This document shows, in pieces, positions 1-6,365 of a stretch of 8,975 bases of DNA. The notes under the pieces were generated by a model, which was given only the letters and a program-made list of their open reading frames with translations, was not told where the DNA came from and did not search any database. Source of the stretch: Acidimicrobiia bacterium (GTDB lineage: Bacteria; Actinomycetota; Acidimicrobiia; IMCC26256; PALSA-555). Position numbers and translations under genes: made by a program. The stretch lies in NCBI GenBank assembly GCA_017853455.1, contig JAFMJM010000088.1:1-8975 (forward strand). The letters are read 5' to 3'. Position 1 is the stretch's first letter. The number at the start of each line of letters is the position of its first letter.

Positions 1-849
1 CCGGGGGAGCAGCACGCCGCCGATCAGGATCATCACGGTCGTCGTCGCCGCCGCCGTGGTGCCGACGAACGACCAGACGTGACGGAAGCGGTCGTCGATC
101 CCGACCTGGAGCACGCTGGCGAGCACCGCGAGCGCGATGACGGCGAACAGTCCGGTCACGAACGGCACGAACGAGCGGGTGCGCGTCCAGGCCTCGTACG
201 CGGCGAGGAGGCGTCGCTGTCCCCGCTCGAAGCGGTTGGGTGGCAACGGGGGTGACGCCGGGGTGTCGGCCAGGAGCGCCCGGACGTCGGTGGTGAAGGG
301 TGAACCGTCGCCGAGGGCGTCGAGGCGCTCGAGCGCCATCCGGCGCTGTCGATCGGTGAGTGCCCCGAGCCGCGCGGCCTGCAAGGAGGCCAGGGCGTTG
401 ACCACGGCGTCGTCGGCGTCGTAACCGCGCCCGACGAGGTGGCGGAACCAGAAGAACATCAGGATGAAGACGGAGTAGATGATCGCGAGCGCCGGCTTGA
501 ACAGGTAGTCGACGTCGCGGCTGATGAACTTGCCGAGCTCGTCGACGAACCACCCGAACCCGAACCCGCCCAGGACGGCGGTGAAGTTGCGCAGGCTCGG
601 CGAGAGGTAGGCGATCGACAGGGCCAGCGCCACCATCATCGCGAGTGCGCCCCAGATGGCGTGGCTGATGTGGAGCGTGGCGTTGCCGATCTGGGGGTAC
701 CCGGTGGCGATCAGGAACGAGCGGTTGAGGATCACCCCGGACCCGGCGCACACGAAGAACGCCTCGAGCAGACGGGGGGCGGAATAGGCCCGGCCCCGGA
801 ACCAGGTCTGTGACCGTTTCCGGGGCCGGGCCGACGACGTGGTGGACAC
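1..849 (-). CDS. Uncharacterised multi-pass membrane protein (C-terminus off window)
   Basis: An open minus-strand frame runs without a stop from about 849 to the window edge, giving 283 residues. It has hydrophobic segments near residues 27-48, 64-82, 119-136, 228-247 and 262-281, so it is an integral membrane protein. The most striking stretch is FGFGWFVDELGKFIS (about 96-110), followed by a D-x-D-Y motif and another membrane segment. From memory, similar FG-x-FIDELGKF motifs occur in unnamed bacterial membrane proteins, but I know no function for them. Between the two membrane clusters lies a polar, charged cytoplasmic-looking region (about 137-225). The start is unsure: GTG at 849 or an in-frame GTG at 855, neither with a good ribosome site, and an in-frame TGA lies a little further upstream. 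The gene begins 13-19 bp after the aqpZ stop, so it is probably cotranscribed with aqpZ. Confidence 0.8.
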   Translation of the reverse strand, partial: MSTTSSARPRKRSQTWFRGRAYSAPRLLEAFFVCAGSGVILNRSFLIATGYPQIGNATLHISHAIWGALAMMVALALSIAYLSPSLRNFTAVLGGFGFGWFVDELGKFISRDVDYLFKPALAIIYSVFILMFFWFRHLVGRGYDADDAVVNALASLQAARLGALTDRQRRMALERLDALGDGSPFTTDVRALLADTPASPPLPPNRFERGQRRLLAAYEAWTRTRSFVPFVTGLFAVIALAVLASVLQVGIDDRFRHVWSFVGTTAAATTTVMILIGGVLLPR

Positions 850-868
850 GCCCACGATGGTGCCAGAT

Positions 869-1591
869 CTAGGCGTCCTCAGGGCTGACCATCAGCTTCC
901 AGAGCCCGACGGCGACGAGACCGCCGACGATCGGGAACACGATGAACACCCACAGCTGGCTCATGGCCCAGCCGCCTGCGTAGACGGCGGTGGCCAGCGA
1001 GCGGGCCGGGTTGACCGAGGTGTTGTCGATCGGGATCGAGATCATGTGCACCAGCGCCAGCATGAGGCCGACGGTCAGGCCGGTGAACCCGGACGGCATC
1101 GACTTGCGCGAGGTGCTGGCGATGACGGCGATGAAGATCGCGGTCATGACGATCTCGGTGATGATGACCGACGTGAGCGAGAAGCCACTCGGCGAGTGCG
1201 ACCCGAAGCCGTTGGACGCCCCGGCGAACATGGTCTTGACCGTGGTGGCGGTTCCCCGCTTGGGTGCGAGATCACCGGTGCTGATGATGAGGGCGATGAG
1301 GCCGGCGCCGACCATGGCTCCGACGATCTGGCCGACGATGTAGTACGGCACCGCCCTGCCCTCGGTCTTGCGCAGGGCCCAGAGGCCGATCGTGACCGCC
1401 GGGTTGATGTGGCAGCCGGAGATCGAGCCGATCATGTAGGCGGCGCAGAGCAGGCTCAGGCCGAAGGCGAACGACACGCCGAGCGTGCCGATGCCGAGTC
1501 GGGTCCCGAAGATGGCGGTCCCGGGTCCGCCGAGGACGAGGATCATCGTCCCCACGGCCTCGGCGACCAGGATCCGGGCGTTCTTGGACAC
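869..1591 (-). CDS. aqpZ: Aquaporin, AqpZ-type water channel (MIP family)
   Basis: This 240-residue protein has the usual length and six-helix layout of bacterial aquaporins. Both pore motifs are intact: SGCHINPAVT (NPA at 63-65) and NTSVNPARS (NPA at 194-196). The residues matching the E. coli AqpZ selectivity filter are present: Phe43 in FAFGLS, His182 in HMISIP, Thr191 and Arg197. This is the water-specific pattern rather than the glycerol-facilitator pattern, which usually has a Gly in place of the His and an Asp after the second NPA motif. The inferred role is passive water flow across the cytoplasmic membrane. The start is GTG at 1591, preceded by a strong AAGGGGGA ribosome site at 1598-1605 with 6 bp spacing. 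It is transcribed away from the solute-binding protein gene, and the membrane protein gene follows it closely. Family assignment is firm; substrate preference is inferred from the filter residues. Confidence 0.95.
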   Translation of the reverse strand: MSKNARILVAEAVGTMILVLGGPGTAIFGTRLGIGTLGVSFAFGLSLLCAAYMIGSISGCHINPAVTIGLWALRKTEGRAVPYYIVGQIVGAMVGAGLIALIISTGDLAPKRGTATTVKTMFAGASNGFGSHSPSGFSLTSVIITEIVMTAIFIAVIASTSRKSMPSGFTGLTVGLMLALVHMISIPIDNTSVNPARSLATAVYAGGWAMSQLWVFIVFPIVGGLVAVGLWKLMVSPEDA

Positions 1592-1649
1592 GGTGGGTCC
1601 CCCTTGTGGTCGGTCGGGCGTCGGACGGCGTGCCCGGCGCGGTGGATCG

Positions 1650-1663
1650 GGGAACAGGTTCCC
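1650..1663. promoter_or_regulatory. Perfect inverted repeat, possible operator
   Basis: GGGAAC-AG-GTTCCC is a perfect 6-2-6 dyad lying near the middle of the divergent spacer, about 60 bp from each start codon. Short dyads like this in divergent promoter regions are often bound by dimeric repressors or activators. No regulator gene adjoins it in this window, so binding is only an inference. The arms are too short and the position too far upstream for it to look like a transcription terminator. Confidence 0.35.
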
Positions 1664-1713
1664 ATCAGGGTGGCGGGCGGCGGTGGATGCCCCGCACTAC
1701 GGTGCGCACCGAC

Positions 1714-1720
1714 GGGGAGG
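1714..1720 (+). promoter_or_regulatory. Ribosome binding site deciding the SBP start
   Basis: GGGGAGG lies 5 bp before the ATG at 1726. It favours that start over in-frame starts further upstream at 1606 and 1687, and it places the signal peptide correctly. Confidence 0.75.
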
Positions 1721-1725
1721 AACCG

Positions 1726-3402
1726 ATGCGGACACGGGCAGGGCGAGCGGATCGGGCGGATCGGGGAGATCGGGGAGATCGGGCGGGCCGGGGCACGGTC
1801 GGTCGGGCCCTGCGGACCGGCGTCGGCCTCGTCGCGGCCGCGCTCGTGGCCGGCGTCGCCTTCGTGCCGTCCGGTGCAGCCGGGTCGTCCACTCCCAAGC
1901 GGGGTGGGGAGATCACCTTCGGGGTCGAGGCCGAGACCACCGGTGGCTGGTGCCTGCCCCAGAGCCAGTTGGCGGCGTCGGGAATCCAGGTCGCGTCGGC
2001 GATCTACGACCCGTTGACGGTGATCAACACGAAGGGCAAGTACGTCCCGTACCTGGCGAAGTCGGTCACGCCCAACGCCACGTACGACCAGTGGACGATC
2101 GCCCTGCGTGACGGGGTCACGTTCCACGACGGCACGCCCGTCGACGCCGAGGCGGTCAAACTCAACCTCGACTCGTGGCGCGGGGCCAACCCACGGCTTC
2201 CGGCCCGCCTGCTCCAGTTCGTCTTCTCCAACATCGCGTCGGTGTCGGTCGTCGACCCGCTCACGGTCTCGGTGACGACCAAGACGCCCTGGCCGTCGTT
2301 CCCGGCCCAGATCGCGGGCGGCCGCTACGGCATCTCCGCCCCGGCCCAACTGAACGACCCGGCCACGTGCGCCACCAACCTCATCGGGAGCGGTCCGTTC
2401 GTCCTCGAGTCGTGGCGGGTGAACGAGTCGGTCATCGTCGGCCGCAATCCGCGCTACTGGCGCGAGGGCCTGCCGTACCTCGACCGGATCACGTTCCGGC
2501 CGGTCACCGACAGCTCCGCCCGCACGGCGCAGTTCCAGTCGGGTGCCCTCGACGTCATGCACACCACGAGCTCCGCCGCCATCCTGACGCTCCGTGACGA
2601 CGCCGCCGCCGGGACCGCGACGGTGATCGAGGGCACCAAGGGTGCCGAGGTGTCGTACCTGATGTTCAACTCGGCGAAGGCACCGTTCGACGACGTCACG
2701 GCCCGCAAGGCCGCCGTGCTCGCCCGCAACACGAAGCAGATCAACCAGATCCGCAACCGGGGCCTGCCGACCCTCGCCAGCGGACCCTTCTCGCCGGGTT
2801 CGGTCGGGTACCTCGCCGACAACGGCACCGAGAAGGCGAACCTGAAGAAGGCGCGCGAACTCGTCGCGCAGTACACGCAGACGCACGGATCGCCCCCGAA
2901 CTACGAGTACGTGACCACGACCGACCCCGACAACGTGGCCATCGCCGAGCTGGTCAAGGAGCGGTCGAAGCAGGCCGGCATCGAGGTCACGATCCGCACG
3001 GTCGACCAGTCGTCGTTGATCAATGACGCCCTGGCCGGCAACTTCCAGGCGATGTCGTTCCGCAACCACCCCGGTGGCGACCCCGACACCCAGTACGTCT
3101 GGTGGCACTCCGGGTCGCCGGTGAACTTCGGCCGGATCAAGGACCCGGAGATCGACCGACTCCTCGACGCCGGTCGGGTTGAGCCCGACCCGGCGAAGCG
3201 GGCTGCGATCTACGAGGACCTCAACCGTCGGTTCGCCGAGGAGTCCTGGAACCTGTGGTCGTGGTACACGCTGTGGGCGATCGGTGCCCGCGACGGGGTC
3301 CAGGGTCTGGCCGGTCCGCCGCTGCCCGACGGTGGCGGGAAGCCCTTCGCCGGCTTCGGCGGCGTGGTGCCCGTCGTCGGGCTGTCGCGTTCGGGGCGCT
3401 GA
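1726..3402 (+). CDS. ABC transporter substrate-binding protein, family 5 (DppA/OppA-like)
   Basis: This 558-residue protein has the length and layout of SBP_bac_5 (peptide/nickel-type) solute-binding proteins. After an arginine-rich n-region (1-30), a hydrophobic core (31-50) and an AAG/SS-type cleavage site near residue 53 form a Sec signal peptide. The mature part begins with GGEITFG (60-66). Family hallmarks follow: YDPLTVINTKGKYVPYLAKS (94-113), the LRDGVTFHDGTPVDAEAVKLN segment (about 127-147) and GSGPFVLESW...NPRYW (about 221-240). The protein would capture an oligopeptide or other small ligand outside the membrane; the ligand cannot be read from sequence. It lacks a lipobox cysteine, unlike most Gram-positive binding proteins, so it may be released or held by other means. 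No permease or ATPase gene is adjacent. The next gene starts 7 bp after its stop, indicating cotranscription with the NTF2-like and MFS genes. Confidence 0.93.
   Translation: MRTRAGRADRADRGDRGDRAGRGTVGRALRTGVGLVAAALVAGVAFVPSGAAGSSTPKRGGEITFGVEAETTGGWCLPQSQLAASGIQVASAIYDPLTVINTKGKYVPYLAKSVTPNATYDQWTIALRDGVTFHDGTPVDAEAVKLNLDSWRGANPRLPARLLQFVFSNIASVSVVDPLTVSVTTKTPWPSFPAQIAGGRYGISAPAQLNDPATCATNLIGSGPFVLESWRVNESVIVGRNPRYWREGLPYLDRITFRPVTDSSARTAQFQSGALDVMHTTSSAAILTLRDDAAAGTATVIEGTKGAEVSYLMFNSAKAPFDDVTARKAAVLARNTKQINQIRNRGLPTLASGPFSPGSVGYLADNGTEKANLKKARELVAQYTQTHGSPPNYEYVTTTDPDNVAIAELVKERSKQAGIEVTIRTVDQSSLINDALAGNFQAMSFRNHPGGDPDTQYVWWHSGSPVNFGRIKDPEIDRLLDAGRVEPDPAKRAAIYEDLNRRFAEESWNLWSWYTLWAIGARDGVQGLAGPPLPDGGGKPFAGFGGVVPVVGLSRSGR
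1750..1785 (+). repeat. Four tandem 9-nt repeats in the SBP n-region
   Basis: Four consecutive copies of GATCGGG(C/G)(G/A) lie within the start of the solute-binding protein gene. They encode the DRA/DRG tripeptide repeats at residues 9-20, in the unusually long polar head of the signal peptide. Whole-codon units keep the frame if copy number changes. This is probably a low-complexity tract without a specific role. Confidence 0.8.
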
Positions 3403-3409
3403 CCGCGGC

Positions 3410-4168
3410 GTGTCGCGGTTCGTCACGCACCTCACCGACGCGTGGGGCGAGTACTGGAGCGGTGGGGACTCGCGGGCGGCGGGTTTGATCTACCGCCCCG
3501 ACGTCCGGTTCTGGAACGTCGCCCGGGGCCGCACGGCCGAGGTGCTCGGCGTGGATGCCGTGGTCGGTGAGCGCTTCGCCCACCTGACCCGCTCCGACCG
3601 GGTCGGGGTGGTGGTCGGGGCGACGGTCGTCGACGGCCCGGTCGTGGTGGTCGAGTTCGTCCTGACCACGTCCGAGTGCGGGTCGCCGGCCGCGGTGCCG
3701 GGCTGCGCCTGGTGGTGGGTCGACGACGACGGTCGCATCGGACGCGAGGAGTGGTGGATCGACCCGGCCGGCGGCGGTCCGGCGTCGCCCGACGTCGCCG
3801 GACACCCGTTGCGCGGTGACGCCGACGACCCCGGTCCGGAGTTCCGGCGACGGTTGGTCGACCGGATCGTCGAGGCGGCCGACGCCGATCCGGATGCGGC
3901 GGTGGGGTACGCGGCCGGGGCGATCGTCGACCTGATGGGCGAGGGCCCGCCGACCGACCCGGCGCCGGCTGACCGCCGGGTGACGACCGTCCACGAGATC
4001 GCCGGGTCGGGCCCGTTCCTGGCCTGGACCTCGCTGACGGTCGAGGACGTCGACGGCGGGACGCGCACCCGGCCCGAGGCGCGGGTGTGCGCCCTCGACC
4101 CCGACGGACGGATCGCCGGGGAGCACCGCTACCGCCTGCGGCCCTGGCCCGCCCGGCCGCCTCGGTGA
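3410..4168 (+). CDS. Probable tandem NTF2/SnoaL-like protein
   Basis: With the GTG start at 3410 the product is 252 residues and soluble, with no signal peptide. The first half (about 5-118) looks like an NTF2/SnoaL fold: an N-terminal helix (THLTDAWGEYWSGGD), YRPDVRFWNV, then strands ending in WWWVDDDGRIGREEWWID. The second half (about 145-250) seems to repeat the plan: a helix (RRLVDRIVEAAD), then GPFLAWTSLTVEDV and VCALDPDGRIAGEHRYRL. The matching D-x-DGRI-x-x-E elements near the ends of both halves support an internal duplication. NTF2-like proteins include cyclases, isomerases and ligand-binding proteins, so no reaction can be assigned. The start lies 7 bp after the solute-binding protein stop and has no strong ribosome site, which suggests translational coupling. 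Its stop overlaps the MFS start. Fold assignment is by eye and moderately secure; function is unknown. Confidence 0.75.
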   Translation: MSRFVTHLTDAWGEYWSGGDSRAAGLIYRPDVRFWNVARGRTAEVLGVDAVVGERFAHLTRSDRVGVVVGATVVDGPVVVVEFVLTTSECGSPAAVPGCAWWWVDDDGRIGREEWWIDPAGGGPASPDVAGHPLRGDADDPGPEFRRRLVDRIVEAADADPDAAVGYAAGAIVDLMGEGPPTDPAPADRRVTTVHEIAGSGPFLAWTSLTVEDVDGGTRTRPEARVCALDPDGRIAGEHRYRLRPWPARPPR

Positions 4169-5442
4169 CCGACACCGCGTCCACCGCTCAGGGTCCCGGT
4201 CGGGTCGACCGCCTGCCCAACGGTCTCCGGGCCCTGCGGTCGCGCGACTACCGCGTCTTCTGGTGCGCGGCATTGGTGTCGAGCGTCGGGTCGCACATGC
4301 AGCTCGCCGCGCTCGGGTGGGTGGTCGCGGTCCTGACGGGGAGCGCCGCGAAGGTCGGGTTGGTGGCGTTCGCGACGACGGTGCCGCTCGTGGTGCTCAG
4401 TCCGGTCGCGGGCTCCCTCACCGACCGCATCCCACGGCGACGCATGCTGCTGGCGACCCTCGGGGTGCAGACCGTCCAGGCCGCCACCCTGGGCGTCACC
4501 TGGGCGCTCGGGGTGCGCGAGTACTGGCTGATCGTCGTCCTGGCGCTCGTCGGCGGTGTGGGCACGGCGTTCAACGGCCCGGTGTTCCAGGCGTTCGTGC
4601 CCGAGCTGGTGCCGCGCGCCGATCTGCCGAACGCCGTGATGCTCAACTCCGCGCAGTTCAACGTCGCCAAGGCGCTGGGCCCGATGGCGGCGGGCGTGCT
4701 CCTCGTCGACACGGTGGGCGCGAGCTGGTGCTTCCTGGCCAACGCCGTGAGCTTCGGCGCGGTGATGATCGCGGTGGCCGCCATCCGGGAGGGACGCCAC
4801 CCGCCGCCCGTGGCGGTCCACGCCGGATTCTGGCGCGACTTCGTCGAGGGGGCCCGGCACGTGCGCCGGTCACCCGGTCTGCGCACCGCCATCGGGATGA
4901 ACTGCCTCATCGCCGCGGTCGGGCAGCCGCTGGTCCCGTTGATCCCGGTGGTGGCGCTGCGGCTCTACCACGCCGACTCGGTCACCTACGGCGTGCTGGC
5001 GGGCGCCCTCGGGGTCGGGGCGGTGCTCGGTGCGGTCGTCGCCGGACGACTCGACGGCCGCTGGCGCCCGAGCCGCATCCTGACGTGGGGGTTGTTCTTC
5101 TACGCCGCGTTCACGGCGTTCGTGGCGACCGCCGGCTCGCTCGGGGTCGGGCTGGTGGCGGTCACGGGAGCCGGAGCCGGATTCCTCGTGATCATCGCGG
5201 TCGACAACAGCTGCATCCAGACGCTGGCCCGGGAGCCGTGGCGGGGCCGGGTGATCGGCATCTGGCTGATGTGCTACGGGCTCGCCTACCCGGTCGGGGT
5301 GCTGGTCCAGGGTTGGCTCGCCGACCGGATCGGCCTGCGCACCCTGCTGCTGGCCGACGCTGCGATCCTCACGGTCGTCACCGGTGTGCTGGTGTGGCGG
5401 CGGGCGCTGCGCTCCGTCGACGTCGACGCCGAGCTGGTCTGA
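4165..5442 (+). CDS. MFS transporter, EntS/MFS_3-like permease
   Basis: The 425-residue product has about twelve hydrophobic segments and the marks of the major facilitator superfamily. Motif A is seen as SLTDRIPRRRM (84-94) in the loop after the second helix. The N-terminal RALRSRDYRVFWCAALVSSVGSHMQ and the FVPELVPRADLPNAVMLNS...NVAKALGPMAAGVLL region are typical of the MFS_3 (EntS-like) group, whose members export siderophores, drugs or other metabolites using the proton gradient. The chosen GTG at 4165 overlaps the preceding stop codon as GTGA. An in-frame ATG at 4087 would overlap the previous gene by 82 bases and add an arginine- and proline-rich tail that does not look native. As the last gene of the cluster it may move a ligand linked to the upstream binding protein, but the direction and substrate are unknown. 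Confidence 0.92.
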   Translation: MTDTASTAQGPGRVDRLPNGLRALRSRDYRVFWCAALVSSVGSHMQLAALGWVVAVLTGSAAKVGLVAFATTVPLVVLSPVAGSLTDRIPRRRMLLATLGVQTVQAATLGVTWALGVREYWLIVVLALVGGVGTAFNGPVFQAFVPELVPRADLPNAVMLNSAQFNVAKALGPMAAGVLLVDTVGASWCFLANAVSFGAVMIAVAAIREGRHPPPVAVHAGFWRDFVEGARHVRRSPGLRTAIGMNCLIAAVGQPLVPLIPVVALRLYHADSVTYGVLAGALGVGAVLGAVVAGRLDGRWRPSRILTWGLFFYAAFTAFVATAGSLGVGLVAVTGAGAGFLVIIAVDNSCIQTLAREPWRGRVIGIWLMCYGLAYPVGVLVQGWLADRIGLRTLLLADAAILTVVTGVLVWRRALRSVDVDAELV

Positions 5443-5455
5443 GGCGGCTCAGTCC
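5436..5455. terminator. Shared hairpin at convergent stops, possible bidirectional terminator
   Basis: CTGAG (5439-5443), a GCGG loop and CTCAG (5448-5452) form a perfect 5-bp stem. Beyond a T-T mismatch, GG/CC extends it by two pairs. The left arm holds the MFS stop (TGA at 5440-5442) and the right arm holds the ferredoxin stop (TCA on this strand, 5449-5451). There is no T-run on either side, so any termination would be of the weak, U-poor kind common in high-GC actinobacteria. Confidence 0.35.
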
Positions 5456-5640
5456 GCGATCCGCAGCGCGTTCTCGGGGCAGTTCGCCACCGCCGAGCGG
5501 GCCGTCGCCTCGAGGTCGCCCGTGGGGGAGTCCACGAGGATCACGCAGTGGCCCTCGTCGTCGGGGGCGAAGACGTCGGGGGCGAGGGCGTAGCAGCGGC
5601 CGTGGCCGGTGCAGACGTCGGCGTCGACGGTGATGCGCAT
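5449..5640 (-). CDS. Small [3Fe-4S]-type ferredoxin (CxxHxxC)
   Basis: The 63-residue protein is a single-cluster ferredoxin of the actinobacterial type. Cysteines 10, 16 and 54 sit in CTGHGRC and NCPENAL; the middle cluster ligand is replaced by His13, giving C-x-x-H-x-x-C...C-P. This variant is known from mycobacterial ferredoxins, which usually carry a 3Fe-4S cluster and pass electrons to cytochrome P450 enzymes. The sequence APDVFAPDDEG after the motif matches the family well. Cys32 is extra and probably not a ligand. No P450 or ferredoxin reductase lies in the window, so the partner is unknown. The start is ATG at 5640 with a GGGAG site 6 bp upstream; longer in-frame starts would run into the divergent methyltransferase gene. 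It converges on the MFS gene with a 6-bp gap. Confidence 0.92.
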   Translation of the reverse strand: MRITVDADVCTGHGRCYALAPDVFAPDDEGHCVILVDSPTGDLEATARSAVANCPENALRIAD

Positions 5641-5646
5641 CGCGTA

Positions 5647-5651
5647 CTCCC
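5647..5651 (-). promoter_or_regulatory. Ribosome binding site deciding the ferredoxin start
   Basis: GGGAG on the minus strand lies 6 bp before the ATG at 5640. It supports the 63-residue form over an 89-residue extension starting at 5718. Confidence 0.7.
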
Positions 5652-5674
5652 GGCGGTCGTGGCGGATCGGGCGT

Positions 5675-5679
5675 GGAGG
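5675..5679 (+). promoter_or_regulatory. Ribosome binding site deciding the methyltransferase start
   Basis: GGAGG lies 7 bp before the ATG at 5687 and 16 bp before the next in-frame ATG at 5696, so the first is preferred. Confidence 0.65.
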
Positions 5680-5686
5680 CACTGTA

Positions 5687-6298
5687 ATGGTGGTCATGTC
5701 GACCCGCTGGAACGCCACCGACGCGCCCCGGGGCGACGACTACGACGCCCGGTGGGACGCCATGGCTGCCCGCGGCGAGAGCGTCCACGGCGAGGCCGAT
5801 CTGGTCGACGGGATCCTGCGCGACCGGGGCGGGCGGCGCGTCCTCGACGCCGGGTGCGGCACGGGCCGGGTCGGGATCGAGCTGGCGGCGCGTGGGTACG
5901 ACGTGGTGGGCACCGACCTCGACGACTCGATGCTGGAGGTCGCCCGGCGCAAGGCTCCGGCGATCCCGTGGCACACCGCCGACCTCGCCGACCTCGATGC
6001 CGTCCCCGACCTGGTCGGGGCGCAGTTCGACCTCGTGGTGCTCGCGGGCAACGTCATGATCTTCGTGGCTCCCGGCACCGAGGCGGCGGTCCTGGCCGGG
6101 GTCGCCGAGCGGTTGGTGCCCGGCGGGACCTGCGTGACCGGTTTCCAGATCCGGTCCGGCCGGCTCCCCCTCGCCGCGTTCGACGAGGCCGCCCGGGCGG
6201 CCGGGCTGGAGCCGGTCGACCGCCTCGCGACCTGGGCGGGCGAGCCCTACGCCGGGGGCGACTACGTCGTGACGGTCGATCGGCGGCCGAGGGCCTGA
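5687..6298 (+). CDS. Class I SAM-dependent methyltransferase
   Basis: The 203-residue protein is a small Rossmann-fold methyltransferase. Motif I, VLDAGCGTGRVG (52-63), binds S-adenosylmethionine. The acidic end of strand 2 is seen in DVVGTDLDDSMLEVAR (72-87), where Asp77 should contact the ribose. An adenine-binding acidic site follows in HTADLADL (96-103), then strand 4 (FDLVVLAGNVMIF, 114-126) and the RLVPGGTCV turn (142-150). The domain covers nearly the whole protein and there is no extra substrate domain, so the acceptor (small molecule, protein or nucleic acid) cannot be told. It sits alone between the divergent ferredoxin and the downstream lipoprotein, which is 67 bp away with its own ribosome site. 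Start choice between 5687 and 5696 changes only three residues. Confidence 0.92.
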   Translation: MVVMSTRWNATDAPRGDDYDARWDAMAARGESVHGEADLVDGILRDRGGRRVLDAGCGTGRVGIELAARGYDVVGTDLDDSMLEVARRKAPAIPWHTADLADLDAVPDLVGAQFDLVVLAGNVMIFVAPGTEAAVLAGVAERLVPGGTCVTGFQIRSGRLPLAAFDEAARAAGLEPVDRLATWAGEPYAGGDYVVTVDRRPRA

Positions 6299-6331
6299 GC
6301 GGGCTGCGGCCGCCGGGTGGGGGTCGTCCGG

Positions 6332-6337
6332 TAGCCT
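6332..6337 (+). promoter_or_regulatory. Possible -10 element of the lipoprotein gene
   Basis: TAGCCT, 34 bp before the GTG start, resembles TANNNT -10 boxes of actinobacterial housekeeping sigma factors. No matching -35 is visible in the G-rich sequence upstream, so this is a weak call. Confidence 0.3.
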
Positions 6338-6365
6338 GAATCGCCCGATCACAGGAGCCCCACCG

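Larger units (their letters stand above)
1592..1725. promoter_or_regulatory. Divergent intergenic region, aqpZ / solute-binding protein
   Basis: This 134-base spacer must carry the promoters for the leftward aqpZ pair and the rightward three-gene cluster, unless either is read from further away. I see no convincing TTGACA-type -35 box on either strand. A TACGGT at 1698-1703 could be a weak -10 for the rightward transcript. The clearest feature inside is the inverted repeat listed separately. Confidence 0.5.
5641..5686. promoter_or_regulatory. Compact divergent spacer, ferredoxin / methyltransferase
   Basis: Only 46 bp separate the two starts. It holds a ribosome site for each gene: GGGAG on the minus strand at 5647-5651 and GGAGG on the plus strand at 5675-5679. 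Promoters for both genes must overlap each other or the coding sequences. I see no clear -35/-10 pair. Confidence 0.5.

Noticed and set aside
439..813. Plus-strand frame of 124 residues rich in Glu and Asp
   Set aside because: It lies opposite the membrane protein whose hydrophobic segments are clear. Acidic antisense products are expected opposite Leu/Val/Phe-rich genes.
1750..1785. Short direct repeats as a CRISPR array or iteron origin
   Set aside because: The units are 9 bases with no spacers, and they lie inside a coding region with codon periodicity.
839..2017. Long plus-strand open frame opposite aqpZ
   Set aside because: The aquaporin motifs on the minus strand are decisive, and the plus-strand product is Asp/Gly/Arg/His low complexity.
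1543..3435. A 630-residue minus-strand open frame opposite the solute-binding protein
   Set aside because: The sense strand encodes a clear family-5 binding protein with a signal peptide and ribosome site. The antisense product is Arg/Asp/Gly-rich with no recognisable domain.
4263..5633. 456-residue plus-strand frame inside the MFS gene
   Set aside because: It is an Arg/Gly/Ala-rich shadow of the MFS gene, without domains, and it crosses the ferredoxin gene.
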